From: Zeugodacus cucurbitae
Lineage: Eukaryota > Arthropoda > Insecta > Diptera > Tephritidae
Length of the DNA: 64,000 nt
NCBI RefSeq assembly: GCF_028554725.1
Contig: NC_071671.1
Coordinates: forward strand, 61,429,001-61,493,000
Direction: 5' to 3'
Made by a program: the position numbers and the translations under genes. How positions within the stretch are numbered: position 1 is the stretch's first letter; each line of letters begins with the position of its first letter. This document shows, piece by piece, positions 1 to 14,102 of this stretch. Below the pieces are notes generated by a model that was given only the letters and a program-made list of their open reading frames with translations, was not told the origin of the DNA and ran no database searches.

Positions 1-503
1 TGTTAAAGAAATATGTTAAAAATTGAGAGAGAGGATGAAATATTAGTAGTAACAAACAAAATTTCAAAGATGCAACAACAAAAGAAAGTGCACAAATTTG
101 AATTTCACAATAATTGTGATTGTTAGTGTATGAAAATGTAGGGGTAGTTGATGATAATGGTTTGATTGTTAAGAAAAAAGAAAAGAAGAAAAAAACATTT
201 ACTAAATTAATTATTTTTGTCGGGCACAGAAAAACTAAAACAAATTCATATTCAAACTAATTAAAATTATTTATAATTAAATGCATAAGTTGTCAATAAT
301 GGCAATATATATAACATAAATGTAACATATACAAATAACTAATTAAGTGTTAAGTAAAAATCTAAAGGTTATCTATTAAAGTTTCAATTTGAGTTAAAAG
401 CAGTTTGTCAATAATTAATTTCAAACATTTAAATGAATTCATGTCAAATACATAAATATGTACTAATTAGCATTTCAATAACTGGCATTTGCTTAGCAAC
501 TGC
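1..503 (-). other. Sin3A intron (open at left edge)
   Basis: This A+T-rich stretch follows the GTGAGT donor of the last visible Sin3A exon on the minus strand. No coding continuation of Sin3A and no acceptor followed by Sin3-like sequence was found. It is read as an intron running off the window. Confidence 0.6.
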
Positions 504-509
504 ACTCAC

Positions 510-3500
510 CATCCTCGCGTTCATCGTCGCTCAACGGTTGTCGGGCCGAGAAAAACAGATCGGGCACGAATTGCCGCAATATATGTTTGATTTTAGTCTT
601 TTCCTGCTTTTGTATACCAGTCTGACGCTTTACATGGTGAATTAATAAATTCGCCGCATCATCAAGTATTGTCTTATCTTTATATGGCAGCACGAGATGT
701 GGTCCAGTAATGGGTTCACCATTTTCATCATCTTGATCGTGGCGCTAAACAAAATGTAAAAAAAAAAAATAATATTATTATTTTTACTTTTAAAAGTACA
801 AGTCAAGTAATATGATAAAACTAGTCGTTGCCACATACCTCATCGTATAAGGTTTCAATCTCATTAAATAGATTCTTGGAACGCAACGCCTTCATGTCAT
901 TCGGTTTGAAATTGATTGCCTGATGGTCGAGTGATTTTAAATAATACTTCTCGTTTTGCTCACGCCACAGCTTATTGAAGCCCTAATAAAGAATACAAGA
1001 AAAACATTAGTCATTTGCAATTATATAAAGAAATCATCAGATTTTTTTCAATTGTAAATATTATACGAAAAAACAAAACTTACTTTTTGTGCATCGCGCC
1101 ACTCCTCCTCTTTTACTTTCAAACGTTTAAGCACTATTGGCACTGCAACAGAGGGATTCTTTTTCAGACCTTGTATTATTTCGCCTGCCTTATCGCCATA
1201 TATACGGTGTATGGCCCTTTGGTGTATCGTCTGTGAGGTGCCGCCCAAGTAGTCGTCCAAGTAGAATCGGCTCAAATCCTCTGGTGACATGCGGGACATT
1301 TTCTTCTGCACACCCTCAAGTACACGAATCGTTGCGCTGTTAGTCTCAATTACCACATCCAATTCAAAGCGTTCATCTTCCGTCCTATGAATATTCCTTT
1401 GATTAGAATTTATGTGGTTTAGATAGTTATTTATTTAGATAGTGTTTTTTGTATAAAAAAGTGAAATTTGCCTAAATGAATTTGATATGTGTTTTGTGTT
1501 CTCTTTTAAGAGTGTGGAATGCGTTCATAGGCAAAAACAATGATATGATGCTTTCAATATGTTTTAACCATATTATAAAAGTTTTTACATAACCCCACCT
1601 GTAAATTGTTTCCTCGAACTGTGTTTTGCGTGAAGTCACAAATGTTGAATCCTCACTGGCCCACGTTGGAAATGACACCCATTTGTCGTTTAGCACTTCA
1701 CGACATAACGCGGTACGGCCAGAACACTTTTTCGGCACGATGGACTGTGGCAAGGCGCAATAAGAGGCACCGAGTCGCTTGCACGAGGTTAAATCAATAT
1801 CCTGTGCCAATTCACCGCCTTGATGATTGCCTTGGCGATCGTTTATTGCACCTACATTACTTAGGCCGGCATTTTGCCGATGCGCGGATTGCAGTGGTAT
1901 TTCTTCCAAACCGAAAATTCCGATGCCACCGCCGGTACCGCCCGCAGACATTTGCGATACTGGTTGTCCCAAAAATTTAGTAAATCCGCTAAGTAGGTCT
2001 GGGAATTTACTGAGGAATGGCGTTACCAAATTCAACAATTCAGTCTTTGACACAATCTCCTGATTGAATAGTGTTAGACAACGCAGGAAGTTGTCGTATA
2101 CATCGGGATTTCGTAATGCTTTGCGAACTTTATCGAAGAATGCCGCATCGGAGAGGGTACACTTTCGTGAAGCTTCTGAAAACGTAATGTCCTTACAAAT
2201 AGGCTTGTGCTTTTTCGGCGGTGGTGGTCCACCACCCATACCGCCACCACCACTGCCACTACCGCCATCATCAATTGCTGGACGACGCGTTGCTGATAAG
2301 TGACCGAGCACTTGATGCGAATAATTCATACCAATCGATGTACGATCCGTTTCTCGACTATTACCCATTGTCGCATTGCCACTGCCGCCCATCGAGCCAA
2401 ATCCGGAACTATAGCTTGGCGACTTCTTCGTAGAGTGGCCGGAAACGCCGCCAACATTAGAGGCTTGTGTGTGTGTATATTTCAAACCACTATTGGCGTG
2501 GTGATTGCTGCGATGAGTATCTTTTTCATAGCCACGCATATTTGTGCTGACATTTAAATCGTGGTGGACACCATCATGTATCACCTTTAAATGTACACCG
2601 CCACCAGAATGTAGCGTTACATGATGTGGATAATCTTTCTCGTAGACTACATCGCCACCACGGCCACCTACTGCGTTCGTACTGATGACATGATTTTGAG
2701 ACTGCTGTTGGCTATTATTGTATGATTTGATGCTCACACTCGTATTTACAGCAGATAAGTTGCCCAAAACCGCAGCATGCGTACTACCACCAATCTGTGA
2801 CAACGTTGCGCCACTATTAAGGTGTAGCGGGGAACTTGATGCCGATGGTATGGAAATATGATGACCACCGCCGCCGCCAGCACTTATAGCTACACTGTTG
2901 CTGATTACTGCGTTCGAATTGGGACGTTTGTGGTCGTTATGCGACTTGGTCATATATTGCGCGCTTTGATGATTCGTAGCGTCCGGAAGAAATTGACCAA
3001 ATTCTCTCAGGAGGTCTTCATCCTGACCGAATAGCTTTGCGACTTGTGTGTAAACCTCTTGTTCGGTCAATGTTTTCCCTTGATTGGGACTGCCTTCTTT
3101 AATCACTTTCTGCTCCTTTTGATACGTGTGAAGAATTTCAAGGAATTTTTTGTATTTTTCTGGTTTATTCTGGAAACGATTCTGGAAAATTAAGGTGAAA
3201 AAATTACTTTACTGTTCAAATTTATATTTTTATTTTCAACTTACTTTAATTTTATTAACATATGATATCGCATGATTGAACTCGACCGGCTGATTTTGTT
3301 GTCCGACAGTTTCACCCATGAGTAAGGACTGATGCGCCTGTTGAATGTGGTGTAGATTATGATGGGCATTTCCACTGCTATTACCGACATTACCACTACC
3401 GACCGCGTTGTTTATTTGTGGGTTCAATTCGCCAAGCGCATTTAGTGTGGGTGGACCGCCGCCCATACTACTGGTGACTACGGCTTGCGCTATGCTGGAA

Positions 3501-5123
3501 CGCTCGCGATCTCGTGAAAAATTTTGTGGTAAATGTGCTGCCGACACTGGTGCAACTGTAACACTCTGAATTTGGGCAACGGACGATGGAGCCGGCGATA
3601 CAGATACGTGAGCATGTTGTTGAGCCATTCCAGGACCACTCGGCGAAGGTTGTGAAGCCGGTGACTGAAGTGCATGTATTGTTGTTTGAGACAACGACGC
3701 GCCACCATGTGTCATAAGATTAACAGCCACACTTGCATTACTGCTGCTGGTGCCATGTATTTGTTGGAGTTCTATAGTACTGGAAGTATTACTTGAACTA
3801 CTCTGATTTGATTTATGTAGTAATGGTGTTTGAATATTGCCAACACTTCCAGGTATATTTGCTATACTACTGTGCAAGCTGTTTGGCGACGCTGATGGCA
3901 TTGATACAACGGGTACAGAAACTCCCAATTCATCTGAATGTATTTCGATTTTATAACCGGCTGGCAGGAACATATTAAAGCCGTAAATCAGTTCTGTGTG
4001 CCCTTTAAAAAGTGTTGAAACTCGTTGAATCACACCGGGCGTATCAATGCAGTGTGATTTGAATTCTTTCATTATATCCAGAAAATTGTTATAAATTTGT
4101 GGCTGATCAGCATATTGGAACTTTACTTGATCCAAGTAACTAAGTGCATCCTCCACTTTAAGGCGAGGAGGACCACCCTGTGGCTGACCAGGTTGTGGAG
4201 GACCTTGCTGTTGGCCCGTTGTTGTTGGTAACGGTGCTACTACTGCGAGAGGTTGTGGTGCATTTAGTGTAGATCCAGCACTGACAGCAATATTCTGAGA
4301 AGAACTGATTGTACGTGTCCGCAGTGAATTTGGTTGCGATCCAGAGTTCTGCACATTACCACCTGTACCACCAGTTACATGAATTTGTACGGGTCCTTCT
4401 GTAGTTGTTTTGATACTACCACCAACACTGGAAGATACTGATGAAACATTGTAGGCTGAAAGGATAAAAAAAACTCTTTAATTTGGGTAACTATTTGGAA
4501 ATAAATATAATTGGTATTCGAATGTACTGCAAATTAATCTTTAACTGGTTGTTTTTTACACTTTTACCTCATACCTAGTCACAAAACTAAATCTATATCT
4601 ATATGTATTTATTTTAAAATTTCCTCTACTTACAAGTTGAAGAATACTGCACAGCTTGTGTATGAACAGTTCCAGCATTGACAGTACCCGAGACACCGCC
4701 TCCTGAAGTAACCACTGTTCCGCCAGGTAACTGTACTGTACTGCCGCTGGCTCCTCCACTATTATCGTGACTTGACGAACTGGCGCTACTAGTACTACTA
4801 TCTACCATTCCACCAGAACCCTTCATATTCGTCGCTGTTGGTGTTGTTGATGGCAAATAAGCAATTGTCTGCGCTCCACCATGTTGCGGTATTAAAATGC
4901 GATGATGCGGGATTGAACCAGTTGCATTATTTCCTGACAAACCGACACTTATACTGGTATTAGAGTGGCTGCCAGGAACAACAGTGCCGATATTAACTGT
5001 GTTACCCGGATTAGAGGTCCCCACTATGGTACCACTAGTGCCTCCACCACCACTACCACCCACTCCACCAGGGCCAGGTCGCGTGCCGTATTGGACTTCA
5101 TCCACACGCGTACGTTTCATCAT
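510..5123 (-). CDS. Sin3A: Sin3A corepressor scaffold (3' end outside window)
   Basis: Sin3 is the nuclear scaffold of the Sin3-HDAC1 corepressor complex. Coding exons 5' to 3' on the minus strand: 4634-5123, 3245-4455, 1599-3181, 1084-1384, 839-982, 510-744. All junctions are GT-AG and in phase, giving about 1321 visible codons. The start is the MM pair at 5123 (MMKRTRVDEVQYGT). Seen in order: a Gly/Ser/Thr-rich N-terminus; PAH1 about residues 263-334; PAH2 about 555-640, split by the intron at 3182-3244; low-complexity His/Ser/Gly sequence; PAH3 about 895-970; then the HDAC-interacting region with the motif DLTSCKRLGASYCALP. The last visible exon ends DDERED at a GTGAGT donor (504-509), so the C-terminus lies left of position 1. 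Identity is secure from PAH order and the HID motif. Family length in flies is well over 1500 residues, so a few hundred residues are missing because of the window edge, not truncation of the gene. Confidence 0.95.
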
Positions 5124-5137
5124 TTTGGTTGCAATTG

Positions 5138-8100
5138 CTGCAATTAATTTTTATTATAGTCTATACGCACTTAATGTAGTATTTCAATGATTTTCAAAAA
5201 CACTTTTGAGTTATAAGTTTTGAAGATTATTTTAATCGAAAGCTTCCGATGCTTTTTTGAATTATTAATTTTAATAAGTAGTTTTCCAATTATACGCTGA
5301 GTTTTCATATGTTTGAAGATGCATTCGTTTTTTTTGGAACTCTCAACTCCAATGGAAATGAATATGTTTCGTTATTTAAACGATATTTATAGTTATATAT
5401 TTGCTGCGGCTTTATTTCTATTGGCATACGATTTTTGTGTTGCCTTTTCATTGCGCTGTGAGCTGCCTCCAACTCACAGAAGACAATTTCGAAAGCTCTG
5501 TTGGACAATGCACGCAGCTTTCTAAATTCTAAATCTGTAAATGGATGAAAAAAATATTTTATTAGTTTTACAATAATGATATAATTAAAAAAAGTAGAAG
5601 AATAAAAAGATAAAACATTTCCTAAATAATATGAGGAATTATGCCTTGTTAACAGTACTTAGTCTAATAAAAATCCAAGTCTACGAGACACTAGAGATTT
5701 CAGAGATTCTACAAATATATTCGTAAACATAAGTTTTCGATTCAACATTTCTTCACTTCTCGTCTCTAACAAAATACTTTGCCGGCAAATTCTTGATTTT
5801 AAAGTTTGTAAATTTTTTACAAAAATCGTGATAATGGTAGGTATTCACTGCGGTTTTATATACAAAAAATCAGCCACTCTCCAAGTTTGCACAAAATAGT
5901 TTAAAATGCACAGATGTATACTATATATGCATACATATAACACACAATATGTACTTGTAAAGAGCGTCACTATGGAGGTAGTGGAAAAAAGTAGGCAAAA
6001 TAGCAAACCATTGGAGCTTAACGAGAAAATACCAAACCCCAATCCCCACACACACAAACTTCACCTTGTTCACCAATAATATCGTTCGCCCAAATCCATC
6101 GTCATCAGTCTGACCTGCTCGTATGCGTGCACTTGCTTGCTATTAATATAGGTATGTGCATATGACAAAACCATGTAATACAAAAACAAAAATTTAATAT
6201 ACCCACATACATATATCTGAATAAAAATATACGAATTTGTGTGACGTGCAATTCTATTCGCTAGTAAACGTATTTATTCGTATTGTGGTAAATATTTATG
6301 CACTCTTACAATATACAGTCTGGAAAATTTGGAATTAAAATTTATATAAATACTTTGGAGTTCATTCAGTCACAATATTGGTGCCTAAATTTCTATAATA
6401 TAGCGCATATACACATCTGAGCTGATTGTATTGAATATTATGCAAAATAAAAAAAAGTACAAATTTATAACTGCACACCTCTTTAGAAAACTAAAGTTAC
6501 CAGACAAACATTTTCAACCTTACATATATATATATATGTATATATATTTACATATTTAGGTGACACAACAAATATTTTCGTCATTAAATTGTTGGTATCA
6601 ACATTTTTTCTTGCCATCTGCATAACATACAGAGCTATTAGATATTAAACTTTCGCGATATTCAACAATATTCTTCTTCATTTCTACCACTATTAACATT
6701 TATATAAATCTATAAGCACTGGTACAACTTGATTTTTGATGTCGATTAGTTTGGTCTGTTAAGAAAATCGAATAATTGCACCGGGTAATATTGTTAATTT
6801 AGTAGCCATGTGAATTTTTATTTACATTGATGCATGTATCATTTTATTGCATTGCTGGCGAAACTTTTTTCTTTGTACAACTGATGAGAAAGATTTACCC
6901 AAATACTATGGCGAGTAGGCACACACGCATTACATATATTTTTGCATTATGCATTACATATGCATACTCAGGAAAAACTATCAAAAGTGCATCAAAAGCA
7001 TTAAATAATTTTTGAAAAAATAAAAATATCTCACTTTTAATCGATTAAACATTGTCTCGAGTATACGAATATTTTATTATTGTAAACTGTACTAGCAGCA
7101 GAGATAAGGAAAACACAAACACTTCGTTCGTCGCTTTTGCTGATTATGCGCTCGTATATAGCAAGAGAAAGCGACGAACCGAGCCATACACACGTAACAA
7201 ACACGTGTGTTAAAGTGAAACAACCGCATTGAGCGATACAAGTTTGACATCATCATACGAATAAGTGTAAAAGAGAAATAAAATGACACAATCCTTGAAA
7301 ATGAGATTGCTTGTGTGCAAGTAGTTTGAGTACCTTGTTTTTGTTATTGTTTTGAATGGGTCAGCAGCAGTGACGACGACGACGACGACAACGGTGGCTG
7401 TCTGACTGGCTGGCTGACTAGCGACGGTAACTAAAAGCTATACAAAGTGGAATATTTGAATGCGATTTTCAAGACTTGCTTGGAGAAGAGAGGAAACTGG
7501 TGGCGAATGGGGTGGTGATGAAGCTGCATACAAATATAAGGTATGCGCGCCCGCGAGAACAACGCGTCATTGTACCATACTGGGCGAAGCAAACTATATA
7601 CACTGCACTTCCAAACAAGAGCTCCTCATAGCAGTGCCTAAATGAACTGAAAATGGCTACAAGTATCTCTTGAGGCGGGATAGAGTGGGCATGCATAGGG
7701 TTTCCCTCCATTTTTGCGGGTATCTTATCTTCATATATGTATAATATAATTTGCATTCGTTGCTATAATTAATAATATACGCAGGTACCTACATACATGG
7801 TATATTATAATGTATAAGAAGGCTGCACCGAGTCAATATACACTACTGAATGCACATTATTATATATTTATATGGCGAAAATCATGAACTTGCGTTTTGA
7901 TAGTATTAGGTATTTGTAGGTTTATGTAAATAAAGTTTCATTGCGTTTTTCGTAATTTTCTTGAATATTTTCATCGGTCCAATCGGTCTCTATTAATAAA
8001 TTTGCGAATAACCATAAATAAACAACAATCGAAAACAGAATTACAATAAGAGCAAAGGAATATAATAAAAGTAAAATTTCAAGACGTTCTCGGCATTCGT

Positions 8101-9291
8101 TGTCTATATTTTATTTTTATTTTGTTTTTTTTTTTTTTTTATTTTTAATTTTCACTAAAAGGCGTACGACTACTGAAAACCCGAATGTGTCCGAATATAA
8201 CAAACGATTTGCTATCGTTGCCACTTGCAAATTTCCGTTTAACCCAACATTTTTTCCAATCTACAAGTATTGCTAATATCATTTGAAACATCACATCATA
8301 TTCATATTTATATCTATATATATCATTTATATATATATATTAATTTATATCTGCATTTAAGGTGTTTTCCAGGTATAAATGCGTGAAATATAGCTTTTAA
8401 AATTCTTCCTAGTGCTGTAATGTGGCAACGGCCATGTCCGTCCTGTTTATATACTTTTGAGTGTATATGTATCTACACGAAAAAATCAGCCCCAACACAG
8501 CAACTCGCCGTTGACTTTATTGTCGTTGCCAGTCATACGTTTTTGTCAGAAAGGCAAATGTTCATATGTATAACCACTCACTGTATACATATTTATGTAT
8601 GAATTTGAACTCTATAGACATATATTGTAGTGTGTGTGTGTATGTTGAATGTTCACGAGCGCGCGTGTATACATATATGCACGACGGCAGCGGAGGTGAA
8701 ATAGAGGAACAAAACGACGTATATAAACCAATTGAATTGACCTAACCTAAAAATTTATGTATTTTTTCTTTCAACTTTGGAGCTAATAAACTTTTAAAAA
8801 TATCACTTCCTTCAAGTTATTTCAACACAATTTATACTTTTTAATTCTTAGATTGCAATGAAGTACCTAAAATTAAGACAAAATCCCGTTTATGTGAAAA
8901 ATTACACTTACATCAGCACCGTCACCAAACCCAAAGCAACCAATTTTATGTTGGCCTTTGTTTTATATCTCCGTTCAATTATTGAATACAGATTTTTTTC
9001 TACAAAATTCAATTTCTTCACAATTTTATAATTCACTTGTTTTCTTTGCAATGTAATTACTCGCGCCACACAAATTATTCCACAAATTTATTTAATGTTT
9101 CACTTGACACACAAATAACTTTCAACACTTACTCAATATGTAGCTGATAGAATTATTGTTTTCAACACTATTATTTACTAATTTTTAATTTTAGGTATTT
9201 TTTCACAATTGAATTCCCTTTTTAATAATTTTTTCCTCAATGAATTTCTACAGATATTCACAAAAATTTGACGAGTAAATGTTTTGCTACA
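5138..9291 (-). other. Probable 5'UTR intron of Sin3A, no gene seen
   Basis: The exon carrying the Sin3A start codon begins just after an acceptor (TTAATTGCAG read on the minus strand, ending at 5138), leaving 14 nt of leader, so the leader is spliced. The 4.1 kb up to the candidate donor at 9292-9297 has only short chance ORFs. It also holds a GAC-triplet run near 7370-7390, poly-T near 8127-8140, and TA/TG dinucleotide runs around 6525, 8330 and 8630. One or more further untranslated exons could lie here, for example near 5.5 kb, but none can be proved. Confidence 0.45.
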
Positions 9292-9297
9292 TCTTAC

Positions 9298-9420
9298 CGC
9301 CGCCGCAAACATTTTCGATTAAATACCACGACAAATGCAAAGTGTTCAAAAGACTGCCTGCGAAGCAAGACGAGGCTCGTCGTTCGCTGACGAACGGGCA
9401 TAACAAATGTTGCCACACGA
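9298..9420 (-). promoter_or_regulatory. Sin3A: Candidate Sin3A first exon / promoter patch
   Basis: A locally G+C-rich patch in very A+T-rich DNA ends, on the minus strand, in GCGGCGGCG followed by a good GTAAGA donor at 9297-9292. That is what a first untranslated exon upstream of Sin3A should look like. Reading it the same way, an ATG four codons before the donor (M-F-A-A-A) could begin an alternative N-terminus. The patch also holds two adjacent short inverted repeats (9369-9381 and 9381-9396). Connection to Sin3A is inference from position and strand. Confidence 0.4.
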
Positions 9421-12400
9421 AAACAGTTTAAATATAAATGAATATATCTAAATTACTAGCATTATTATTATTTGTTTTAACATTTATATTAATCTTATTA
9501 AAGTAAAATGTGCGTTGGCTGCAGTTATATTAAAAAATATTTAATAAAAAAAAAATATATTGAATTGAAAAGAAAAGTATTTAGTGGCTAGTGGCAATAA
9601 TGTATCTTCTTGGTCGTTCTATATTGGCGTACAAATCCCAAGATACATTTTTAAGACACACTGCAAGAACTAAATAAAGTTGGAATTTTATTACAAATAT
9701 TTGTTATTTATGTGGGAGTTATAAATTATTGATTCCATTATACCATAGTAGTCTTTGTAATTGTCCTATATGTGCCACCATATTTTAAACAACGTAAAAT
9801 CTGGTAACTCTGGGTACATTCCCCTGAGCGTAGCATATTTGAGCACAATTTTTGTAACTTCCAATCGTGTTAAATAAGTGCTGGAGGGAATACATTAGTC
9901 AGGTAAAGAAGTAAATATTGAAATCTTCACATATTTTTATATTTTCAATCAACAAACATTTAAAGAAGAAAAGACCATTGGAATTAAAAAAGTTTCCGTG
10001 AATGTAGAATATGGAAGATACTAGCACATGTGGGAGATACCAGCGAGAAGTTTGTGCAAAACTCGTGGCCTCAGTTCGTTTGCGATGTTTAAATCAACAG
10101 ACTCCATATTTACAATACCGTGTAATTGCATATACGAATATTCGGAATCGGAAGTCATGAGGCATCACCAATAACCAACATTGGTTTTGTGTTCTCTTCC
10201 CATTTTTGCTTATATTCAAACACATGTACTTATAAATTATTTGGTGGAGTCTATACATCGCAAAGCTTTAGCTACACGAAATGTGCCTGAGATTTGGTGT
10301 TGCTGGTCGAATAGGATGATCACGAAACAACGCATGAAGTTTATCGCAATAAGCACTGCCTCCTCAAAGGTTTTCATTGCCTTAGTGGATGTTTCGACTT
10401 TTTAACGCCTGCTTCTGATAGTCTGCAATAGTTTTCTCCAAGTTGCCGCTGTACTAATAAACCGCCCGCCAGCGATCTATCCGCAATCATGAACTCAAAA
10501 ATTTTACTAAATTCTCATATGCACGTGAACATATTGGTGTTAGTTTCACCGAGAGTATCTATGTGTATTTCTGGATTTTGTTTGTTACTCGCTCAACTCA
10601 TGCCGTTCGTACTCATCTGGGAGGTGAGCGCACTAACGTATCACTTACGTAAGGTGAAACATAGCGATACAATGTACAATATGCTCGAAAGAGTTAACAC
10701 GACTTTACGAGTGAAGAAAACAAGTAAATTTGAAATATAAATACAACTAAAATGTATCTTTTAGATAAAAAAAATGCGGTCGTTGCAAATTTAGTGCTTC
10801 AATCAACTGAAAAAGAGCACTGCAGAAGTAACAAATTGCAAAGACAGCTGAAATCATATGTGTCGTCTTTGGTAAAAAGCTTGAAAGTTACAAAAATTTT
10901 AATTCTTTAGAATCCAAGGTTTGTAGTTTTTTTTAATTTTGAACTAGTGTAATTCTAAAACTAAAACAAAAATTATTTACAGCATGATTTCGAATATTAG
11001 TATATTGGATACCCCAACATCCAAAAAAACTATATATTTCAAATAAACATGAAATGCATCGAACGATATACATATGTGAGTATATAATAAAGTTGCTGTA
11101 TACACTATTGGAATTTTGTGGATTAATGTACGGCAAACAACACATCACCTAGACAGATTCATTGAATACGAATCACTCCAACAAGACTGATATTTGAATA
11201 CTAGATCTCTGCTTTGGAGAATTACGACGACTAAAAATTAGAGGTATTGAATGCTTTTAAGTTAAATAATTATCTGCAGTTTAATCGAGTATTTTTTTAA
11301 ATTATTTCACTTTTAGGTACAAACTACATATAAGCGATCGCATTTATACATACAGAAATCATAGAATTTCACAATCACTCATGATATAAATAATTTTGGA
11401 GTTTGGAAAAAAACATCGTGACCGTAATTAACATATGTGTAAAGCTTATATAAAAAGATCGCAATAATAAACTTTTGTAACTATTAAATTTTTATACATA
11501 TATAACTTAAATTGTTGTGTTTCGAAAGTTAAGTATAGTCATAGAAGGTACTGGTTTCCAGACAAACTGTATCCCTTATGAATAGTTACCGAGTATAATA
11601 CCTCTATTCACTAAACTAAAAGGCAAAAATTTTTAAAGAAACATTAAGTTAAGAAGTAAAATTTGTTGCAAATGGAACATAATCACAAATATTTAAAAAA
11701 TGCTTCCAAAATTAAGATTTGCGTAGACACCATATGGTCAAAAGAATGTCGCCACAACTATAAACTTTATAAACATCCGTAAATATATTTTAATATTTGA
11801 TTTGTATACAGCTTTTTAACAATGTACCTTAAAGCCTTTACTTAATACAAAATGAAAAAATACCGGTGATAAGACTGAAGAATGTAATTCCACATGTTTG
11901 CCGTGACTTCGTAGCCAACAACAAATGTGCAAAAACAAAGCAACAAGCAAGGAGGCCATGACGAATTTTTGGTTAGAATTTATTTCGTTGTATTTGTGAA
12001 AGCAAAACAAAAATATTAACTTAACCTTAAAACCTGTCAAACTAGTTAATTGGTAGGATATTTTACCTACGAGTTGAATATAGAAGCGCCAACGCTTGAA
12101 CCAACTAAATATGCGCCTTTTCACACACGTATACATGTATTTTATTAATACTAATTCATTATTTGTTATTAGTCAAATTCTATAAAACGTATGTACGCAT
12201 ATAGAAAATTTCTAAATGTCATCTAAACTTTTCTTTTAACTTTACCCCGAAAAGTAATGTAAAAAAGACTAAACTACACAAGAATATCACCGTTGTTATA
12301 TTAAATTTTATAAATATTTATTTAACACCACTTACCTAATAATTAATTACGACGTATATGTAGACTAAACTTTATATTAGTTAAAGTTTAAACACTTTCT

Positions 12401-14102
12401 CGCTGCACCTAAGTGCCTTTCGTAATTATAATTTTCTTTTGTAGGATCGATAATGTTTTCCTGTGCCGCGTATTCAACTTGTTTTTTGCAAGCCATCTCT
12501 TCACAGTTTTCTTTCATACATAAATGTATGCACAAAGATACGATAGGACGTTTCAAATACGTTATATATTAATTTTCCTTGGAAATAATTTCTTTAGTTA
12601 AAATGAAATCGTCTTTTTTGTCACTTTTTGCTTATTCACTTTTACAATTAGCAGTAAAAGGCAAAGAAAAACTAAGAAAATATATGCAAGGATTTCTGGC
12701 CCTTTTTTAATCTGGTTTCCTTCTTCTATAAATTTTGATTAAATTTCTACGCGTTTTTAGCTTCGATAATATGGTTGATGAATTTTTTTCTCCCATAAAA
12801 GTGGTAGAAACTGTCTCCTGAACTCCCAAGCTCTTTCTACTGCCTACTCTTAGCTCTATTTTTACACAAAAGCAAATTTATTAATGTTTGGCGAATAATG
12901 TTTTTTCTGCACCTCATATATTTTTTTCATTATTTAAATGAATTAACTTTGGAAATTTTTTTCACTATTTCACAAACTGGCACACAAATTTTTAGCACCG
13001 AACCGTTCATATGCGTACGGTTTGCAGCTGAAGAACTTTACAATATGGCGCGCACAGTGTTGTGCGAATGCATGGCCGCCGAGCAATTCGCTAGAATGTA
13101 ACGTGTTAGCCCAGAGTTGCAATTATAACATATTCGTCAATAAATACGTTTACCACAGATAAAAATATTTAATTTAAAATTAAATCTAATAATTTTTACA
13201 TAGCATTTCTAACAAAAACAAATAGAAGATTAATTTATTCGACATTTCCATAAAACATAAATTAGCACATTGGGCAACTGCTTGACTAGTAATACTTATG
13301 GATTTCCAATTATAAAATTGTATATAATTACTTACACGACTACTGTCAGATCTATTTTAGCAGAAATATTGCGATAGTCCATCCAAATCCGTGATTTGTC
13401 TTAAATTTGCATTTGATTTTTAATTGTCTCGCAATTATTGTCTTTTTATTTTCAAACACAACACCAATAAACCGAAAATACATATTATGAATAGTTTCCA
13501 TTTGACACTAACTGCAAGACAACTCCAAATGCTGCTTGATGCTAAAACTTTTATATAAAATTGCGCTTACGCCAAGTAGGGGAGAGGTGATTTTTATTAA
13601 TTATTGAAATTTATATAAAAATATCTGATGACTTTTTTGATCTGACAGTTTATTGTGAGTTTCTATACTATAATATCCCAGCCCACTTTATTTTTAAGCA
13701 TAATGCGAACGGGAACAATGTAGTACTTCAAGTAGTTTTCAAACATTTATTTTTTTTTTTTAAATCAGAAAAGAATCTTCCAGAGCTAATAATACGGATA
13801 TTTGACTAACGGCATCAACTTTTCAATTTCAATGTTGTCTTATCAGAATTATAATCAGAATTTCACTGAACATACCGAGTAGACCGTGCAATGAAAAAGC
13901 GATAACTGACCAATAAAACGGGGAGACGTGGATTATTTTGAACCTGTTGTGGATATGTGGTGATATGCGGCGTTTTGAGATAATTTAATAATACTTAACG
14001 CTGATTTTCTTAGTTTTGACTTATTATTTTTGTAAATTCTCAACAAGTACGTTGGAGAAGATTTCGCTCTGATAAAGAGAAGTGTGTTTAAATTTGAACA
14101 AA
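9421..14102. other. Intergenic, mostly featureless
   Basis: Low G+C sequence between the putative Sin3A promoter and the seele gene. ORFs at 10181-10405 and 10489-10740 (plus) are open but match no family I know. A hydrophobic leader-like ORF lies at about 11816-11961 (minus). A second G+C-richer patch at about 12980-13115 could be a promoter. The 12.3-12.8 kb part has weak small-gene signals that are listed separately. No tRNA or rRNA was recognised. Confidence 0.5.
12317..12796 (-). other. Possible small-protein gene, unrecognised
   Basis: On the minus strand, an ATG at 12796 opens a basic 29-codon frame to 12707. A different frame then gives a strongly hydrophobic segment (around 12690-12640, AYIFLVFLCLLLLI). 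Next comes a stretch shaped like a short fly intron, with a branch-like TTAACTAA and TTTCCAAG acceptor near 12577. Finally a 46-codon Cys/Lys/Glu-rich frame runs 12517-12377, and an AATAAA signal (12322-12317) lies about 55 nt past its stop. The pieces cannot be joined into one clean frame. In DNA this A+T-rich, 50-codon frames occur by chance, so this may be noise. No family is recognised. Confidence 0.2.

Noticed and set aside
5305..5525. ORFs on both strands near 5.3-5.5 kb as extra Sin3A coding sequence
   Set aside because: The Sin3A N-terminus (MMKRTRVDE) already has a good start behind a leader acceptor, and these frames show no Sin3 similarity. At most this is leader sequence.
10489..10740. 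83-codon ORF considered as a chemoreceptor fragment
   Set aside because: One hydrophobic stretch is present, but no recognisable receptor motif or splice structure was found; too weak to call.
11816..12136. 106-codon minus-strand ORF with a signal-peptide-like stretch as a secreted protein
   Set aside because: Only the leader-like part is suggestive. No supporting downstream exon, cysteine pattern or promoter was found, so it is mentioned in the intergenic entry only.
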